From contig NC_080058.1 of NCBI RefSeq assembly GCF_026212465.1, forward strand, positions 1,887,501 to 1,951,500: 64,000 nt of DNA, written 5' to 3'. The notes beneath the pieces are model-generated. The model ran no database searches. It was given only the letters and a program-made list of their open reading frames with translations, and had not been told where the DNA came from. Each line of letters begins with the position of its first letter. The first letter of the stretch is position 1. The translations under genes and the position numbers were made by a program. Source of the stretch: Amaranthus tricolor (taxonomy: Eukaryota; Streptophyta; Magnoliopsida; Caryophyllales; Amaranthaceae). Positions 58,898-64,000 of the stretch are shown one piece after another.

Positions 58898-59611
58898 CTT
58901 GCTGATGTTTATTTATTTACATTTTTTTTAAAAAACTCACACAATGAAAAACTTTATAGCTACATTAGCCTATTAACAATCTACAACTTATATAATTACA
59001 AGTTTCATTAATTTACAAACTAACATTAAATGGATCATGCTACGAATGCTTTTGGGTCATTCGATAATGAGCATACATTCAACTTCAAACATTAAATTTG
59101 ACGTAAGTGTAACTAAGAGAAAATACTTGGATTTTTTTTTTCTTTTGTTATATTTGCAAAGAACCGAAAACAAATTGTTGTAGTTAGGAAGAACATAAAA
59201 TAAACCAAATCCCCAAAAGACCAGAATAACTCAATAATTTAAGGGTTTAGGCCAAAGACAAAACATATTTAATCTCGCTTAATTTAATACTCAAGAAATA
59301 CTAAATATGAATAAGTAATAAATAATATTGGTTTCTTTGGACAAAAACAAAGATGAACAAGAATGATACATACTAAAAAGTTTATAATAATTGGCTCAAA
59401 AACATTCCGATTTTTCCTTCCTTATAAGAGCTTGAATACATAAATTACGAGACAAAAAGCTTGCCAAATGAAGGGAATCTCACCAAGAGCCATCCACTTG
59501 AAGCATCAAAAGTCTCCTCTTTAATGAATAATTAAGTATGCTCATTATGAAGATCAGAAATAATCAACCATAATAATAATAATAATAATAATATTAGAAA
59601 AACTATTTTCT

Positions 59612-59850
59612 CTGTTCCTTTTTATTTGTCCACTTTAAGTTTTTTCACTTTAATTAAATTTAATTTTTGAAGTATATATTGCAGACAAAATATATCCATG
59701 TGAAATCTTATTAGATTCGTCTTGATGCAAAAAAATTTAATATATAATTTTTACAATTTTTAATGATGCATGCTAAAAAATATCGAAATTTAAAATTTAC
59801 TTTGAAATACATATAAAAAGTAAAGTAGACAAACAAAAAGAACAAAGAAA
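59612..59850. mobile_element. Stowaway-like MITE, second copy
   Basis: tttgtccactttaagttttt at one end and gtaaagtagacaaacaaaaa at the other are inverted, with a shared interior (gtgaaatcttattagattcg) matching 26590-26843. Confidence 0.55.
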
Positions 59851-60001
59851 GTATATATAAATGTAAGATTCTTTGTTTTATTCTTTTATTACATTATTAT
59901 TATATTATTATTACATTAGTCTTATTAAAACATGAAAATAAAATAGATGTTTATCTACCATGCAATTTAATTGTGATCCAAGGTTAGGCACGTAACAAAT
60001 G

Positions 60002-60130
60002 GCATTATCATCTTCCTACCCAGTATATTCCGCTCATAAAAAAAACTAAGGATAGGGTTTGGGGAGGAAAGGTCGACGGTAACTCATACCCACAAAGGAG
60101 AGTGCCGCAAAACAGACTCGAGGAAGATAA
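60002..60130 (-). mobile_element. LINE 3' tail fragment, antisense
   Basis: cccagtatattccgctcata, later ctaaggatagggtttgggga and actcatacccacaaaggaga, in the same order as at 53.5 kb. It keeps only the last 100-odd bases of the parent element. Confidence 0.6.
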
Positions 60131-61410
60131 AGAACAAATGGCGTATGAACAAAACTTTTAAAACCAAGTAATTCAAGAACCAATGCAATGAACTGAATAC
60201 TTGATCTTGGATCAAAATTACCAGCTCATAAATACACGATCTTGAATCAAAATTAGAAATTGTTTTTGATTTTGAAATCATAGAAGCTTTAATTTTATAC
60301 TCTAGAATTATATTTAAAAATTCTTTCCCAATTATCAGTCAATGGGTTTATTAATCTTTCATACATAATTTCATTAATACAACTATGAATATCATCTTTC
60401 TTTGTTACTTCTTTACACTTTAAAATGTATTCTTATTTTCATCATCAAATTGTATCATTTTTAATTATTGTGATATAGAAAATAAAAAAACTTTTGAATT
60501 ATTAGATGATCAAAAATTTTGAGTAATGCTATTTTTAATATAATAATACATCTTTGATCCCTTGGAAACTATTTTGTGAAAAATAAATACTTTATACGTT
60601 TTAATGTGAATTCTCACTTTTTTGTGTACTATTCACCAATTACTTTTAGTTTGTCTTTTATTCTATTATACTTCAATTACTATCAATTGATTTTAATAGT
60701 GAATATCTATTTGTAAGTGAGTTACCTCTTCTTCTTGTTTGAATTTTCCACGTCCATTTCTTAAATTTTACTATGGACTGTGGTATTAGAGTCCAATTTC
60801 AATTATCCACTAAAAATATTAATTAATAATAATTAAATTAATATATTAACAAATTAGAGGACGATAATTCGATGGAAAGAAATTTTTATTTACACCCATC
60901 GTCTATATGGGAATTGTTACAATCTCTTGCCTAAAGGAGCATATATTTCATTCATCTAAAATTATAAAATAAAGGAAAAAAATATTGAAAATAATATAAT
61001 TATTTATTCATTCTCTACAAATAATCTTATTTTTAAATTATTATCTAATAATTTAAATTTTACTTTGCTATCGACATACCGATAATTTAAACCACTATAT
61101 ATAATCACATCTCCGGAATTAACAGTCTCATCCGTCCCCTCTCACACGGCATATGCTAGAAGTAAAAACATACTCAAATATGAAATTATATAAAAAAATA
61201 TTCAATAGTGAGGATGAGTTAAAATTTAAATTATTTTGACAATTTTACTTAAAATAAAAATAATAATTATATTTTGGAAAATGAAGTTAACGAAAACTCA
61301 ATTCAAATTCCATTATCGTATTCAAGAAGCTTTTTCATCCTTAAACCCTCCCATGGCAGTTTCTCTCTCGTCCGTAAATTAACAGAAGTACTTCCTAGTT
61401 CCTATCCAAA
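60131..61410. other. Upstream region of the DNA ligase IV gene
   Basis: AT-rich. From about 61280 the composition rises in pyrimidines (ctccc, ttctctctcg), which probably marks the promoter-proximal leader. No specific element identified. Confidence 0.4.
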
Positions 61411-64000
61411 ATGAGCGACGGCGTCCAATTCAAAGTACTTGTCAGTCTCTTCAATTGGATATTTAAATCAAAATCACACTCCGCAAAACGCGCTAAATTT
61501 CGCAAATATCTTGATCTTTACTGCAAATCAGATGATTATTTCTCATCAATTCGTCTCATTTTACCTTCTTTGGATCGCGAACGAGGTTCATACGGGCTTA
61601 AAGAATCAGTTCTTGCCACTTCTCTCCTTGACGCACTTGGAATTTCTCGCGATTCCGAAGATGCAAAAAAACTCATCAATTGGCGAAAAGGTGGTACAAA
61701 AATTGCTGGTGATATTGCCGGAAACTTCGCTCTTGTCGCCGCTGATATTCTGCAACGCCGACAAAGTTCTGCCTTCGGTGACTTAACTATTCGTGAACTC
61801 AATGAACTTCTTGATCGTCTGGCGAATGCCGAGAATCGGACCTCAAAGACAGAGATTTTAGGTGATATAATACGAAGGACGAATTCTGAGGAGATGAAGT
61901 GGATAATCAAGATAATTTTGAAGGATTTGAAACTAGGTATTAGTGAAAAGAGCATTTTTCACGAGTTTCATCCTGATGCGGAAGATTTGTTCAATGTAAC
62001 GTGTGATTTACGTTTTGTTTGCGAGAAATTGAATGATAAGAATATTCGGCATAAGAGACAAGATATTGAGGTTGCGAAAGCAGTGAGAGCTCAGCTTGCT
62101 GAGAGAGCTTCGAATTGTGCATTTGCTTGGAAGAAACTTCATGGAAAGGAAGTCGTTGCTGAGTGTAAATTCGACGGTGATCGAATTCAAATTCATAAGA
62201 ATGGTAATAAGGTACATTATTTTTCGCGAAATTTTATTGATCATACTGAATATGAGCATGGTATGTCTAATGTTATATTAGAAAATGTGGTAGTTGATAG
62301 GTGTATACTTGATGGTGAGATGTTAGTTTGGGATAATGCTAGTAATCGGTTTGCTAGTTGGGGAAAAAATCAAGAGATTGCGAAGGCGGCTAGAGAAGGT
62401 TTAGATGGGGAACACCAATTGTGTTATGTTGCTTTTGATGTGTTATATGTTGGGGATACTAGTGTGATTCATCAGACATTGAAGGAAAGACATGAACATC
62501 TTAAGAAGGTTGTGAGACCCGTAAAGGGGCGTTTGCAGGCTTTGTTGCCCAATGGTAGTGGTAAGGATAATCTTAATACTCACCAAAGTGCTGATGAGCC
62601 ATGTTGGTCTATTGTAGCTCATAATTTGGATGAGGCTGATAGGTTTTATAAGGCAATTGTTGAGAATCGGGATGAGGGTATTGTTTTGAAGGATCTAGGT
62701 TCGAAATGGGAGCCAGGGGACAGGAGTTGGAAATGGATTAAGGTGAAGCCTGATTATGATTATTTTAATGCAGGGTCTGATTTGGATGTTTTGATCATAG
62801 GAGGGTATTATGGTTCTGGACGTAAAGGAGGAGAGGTGGCTCAGTTTTTGGTGGGCTTGGCGGAGAAGGCTGCTCCGGGTGCCTATCCTAGGAGATTTGT
62901 TTCTTTTTGTAGAGTAGGTACGGGGCTTTCTGATGATGAGCTTGATGAATTAGTGACTAAATTGAAGCCGTATTTGAGGAAATATGAGTACCCAAAGATG
63001 TCACCCCCGAGTTTTTATCAAGTTACTAATCACTTCAAGGAAAGGCCAGATGTTTGGGTTGAGAGTCCTGAAAAGTCTGTGATAGTGTCAATTACTAGTG
63101 ATATTCGTACGATAAGTTCTGAGGTTTTCGCTGCACCTTACAGCTTGAGATTTCCGCGGATTGACCGGCTAAGGTATGACAAGCCATGGCATGAGTGCCT
63201 TGATGTTCAGTCTTTCATAAAGCTGGTGCAGTTGAGTAATGGGACAACACAAAGAGGAGGAGGTGCAAATAATGATGGGTTGTCAGCTGATAAACCCAAA
63301 CGTCGCAGAGCTGCAAAAAATGGTGCGAAGAAGAAACTCAATCTTACTGTTCCTTCTCATTTCACTCAGACTGACGTTTCTAGTGTGAAAGGAGAGTCAA
63401 GAATATTTGCGAACATGGTATTTCACTTTGTCAATTTATCTTCTAGTCATTCCTTGGACTCCATGCACAAATTAGTCGTTGAGAATGGTGGTACTTTCTC
63501 AATGAATTTGAATGATACAGTTACTCATTCTATTGGAGGAGAGAGTCGAGGAATCAAGTTTGAGGCAGCAAAGAGGCGTGGGTGCGATGTTATCCATCAC
63601 TCTTGGGTTTTGAATTGCTGCTCTCAGAAGCAGCTTCTCCCTTTGAGGCCCCAAGATTTTGTGTTTCTGTCAGACTCGACAAAGAAGAAGCTACAAGAGG
63701 AGGTTGATGAATTATCTGACTCTTATTTTTGGGATGTTAATGTTACCGAATTGAAGCAGATTTTTTGTAATGTGAGTAGATCGGAAAATACAAAAGCTGT
63801 TGACTACTACAAGAAAAAGTATTGCCCACGTGAAGAATGGGTTCGTTTTCATGGTTGTTGTGTATATTTTCACCTATTTGCAATGTCTCACTTTCCTGAA
63901 TGGGATATCTTTTTAAAAGTATCCATGAGGAGAATGAAAGTAGAAGTTTCTTTAGGTGGTGGAAAAGTTAGTGACAACCCTTCTCAAGCAACCCATGTTG
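61411..64000 (+). CDS. LIG4: DNA ligase IV, 3' end beyond the window
   Basis: One open frame runs from ATG at 61411 to the window end, 863 codons, with no stop and no intron. In order: the ligase N-terminal DNA-binding domain (about 1-215); the nucleotidyltransferase domain with ECKFDGDRIQIHK, the adenylation lysine being K253; downstream motifs CILDGEMLVWD, EGIVLKDL and WKWIKVKPDY; the OB-fold region (VGTGLSDDELDEL, FPRIDRLRYDKPWHECLD); then BRCT1 (about 660-755) and the linker that in this family binds XRCC4, followed by the start of BRCT2. LIG4 with XRCC4 seals breaks in non-homologous end joining in the nucleus. Plant LIG4 is about 1,200 residues, so roughly 350 remain outside. The absence of introns is notable. 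No inactivating change is seen. Confidence 0.95.
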   Translation, partial: MSDGVQFKVLVSLFNWIFKSKSHSAKRAKFRKYLDLYCKSDDYFSSIRLILPSLDRERGSYGLKESVLATSLLDALGISRDSEDAKKLINWRKGGTKIAGDIAGNFALVAADILQRRQSSAFGDLTIRELNELLDRLANAENRTSKTEILGDIIRRTNSEEMKWIIKIILKDLKLGISEKSIFHEFHPDAEDLFNVTCDLRFVCEKLNDKNIRHKRQDIEVAKAVRAQLAERASNCAFAWKKLHGKEVVAECKFDGDRIQIHKNGNKVHYFSRNFIDHTEYEHGMSNVILENVVVDRCILDGEMLVWDNASNRFASWGKNQEIAKAAREGLDGEHQLCYVAFDVLYVGDTSVIHQTLKERHEHLKKVVRPVKGRLQALLPNGSGKDNLNTHQSADEPCWSIVAHNLDEADRFYKAIVENRDEGIVLKDLGSKWEPGDRSWKWIKVKPDYDYFNAGSDLDVLIIGGYYGSGRKGGEVAQFLVGLAEKAAPGAYPRRFVSFCRVGTGLSDDELDELVTKLKPYLRKYEYPKMSPPSFYQVTNHFKERPDVWVESPEKSVIVSITSDIRTISSEVFAAPYSLRFPRIDRLRYDKPWHECLDVQSFIKLVQLSNGTTQRGGGANNDGLSADKPKRRRAAKNGAKKKLNLTVPSHFTQTDVSSVKGESRIFANMVFHFVNLSSSHSLDSMHKLVVENGGTFSMNLNDTVTHSIGGESRGIKFEAAKRRGCDVIHHSWVLNCCSQKQLLPLRPQDFVFLSDSTKKKLQEEVDELSDSYFWDVNVTELKQIFCNVSRSENTKAVDYYKKKYCPREEWVRFHGCCVYFHLFAMSHFPEWDIFLKVSMRRMKVEVSLGGGKVSDNPSQATHV

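Larger units (their letters stand above)
57950..60001. other. Intergenic, MITE-rich, no gene seen
   Basis: Contains a block of aagtgatcacttt-type units (about 58330-58460) related to the interior of the 31.5-kb MITE, the palindrome-ended element at 58733-58897, an (ATA)n run near 59576 and the Stowaway-like MITE at about 59612-59850. Confidence 0.45.

Noticed and set aside
61439..62281. Open frames on both strands overlapping the start of LIG4
   Set aside because: They are in other frames than the long ligase frame, whose catalytic motifs are unmistakable.

Overview
The window is nuclear DNA from a flowering plant. It is strongly AT-rich, the genes are split by GT-AG introns, intergenic spaces of several kb are full of small transposable elements, and every gene I recognise belongs to a plant family. 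The protein sequences and the repeat style (tRNA-derived SINEs, Tourist/Stowaway-like MITEs, RTE-like LINE debris) suit a dicot, possibly Caryophyllales, but the species cannot be fixed by eye.

Layout. 1-6590 is repeat-rich and without a convincing gene; it holds two adjacent palindrome-bearing Mutator-like MITEs, a long AT microsatellite, a complete tRNA-derived SINE with a 15-bp target duplication, and a Tourist-like MITE. 6590-14771 (+) is a nine-coding-exon PH-RCC1-FYVE-BRX (PRAF-type) gene. 14772-19562 is mostly unassigned, with a doubtful gene-like leader near 16.4 kb. 19563-21788 (+) is a six-exon annexin. 23359-25290 (-) is a single-exon conserved plant protein of unknown function. 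28631-30851 (+) is a dead RTE-like LINE. 35684-40569 (-) is a nine-exon NIPA-type magnesium transporter whose introns are loaded with repeats. 42597-47094 (+) is an eight-coding-exon RNA polymerase III subunit of the RPC31/RPC7 family. 48862-49998 (-) is an intronless F-box gene of the AUF type. 55418-56424 is a Pack-MULE-like element carrying a broken piece of a cationic amino acid transporter gene. 61411 to the window end (+) is a DNA ligase IV reading frame, open and uninterrupted for 2,590 bases and cut by the window edge.

The genes are ordinary, independently transcribed housekeeping, signalling and repair genes. They do not form a cluster or a shared pathway. The nearest thing to shared control is the head-to-head pair of the NIPA transporter and the Pol III subunit, whose start codons are about 2 kb apart (leaders about 1 kb apart).

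The unusual content lies in the repeats and in gene architecture: twin MITEs with hairpins nested inside hairpins, a Pack-MULE with a captured transporter exon, an apparently intronless LIG4, a partial exon duplication inside the NIPA gene, and several small repeat families recurring across the window. I saw no CRISPR array, rRNA, functional tRNA gene or clearly new multigene system. All exon boundaries were worked out by hand from splice consensus, frame continuity and family similarity.
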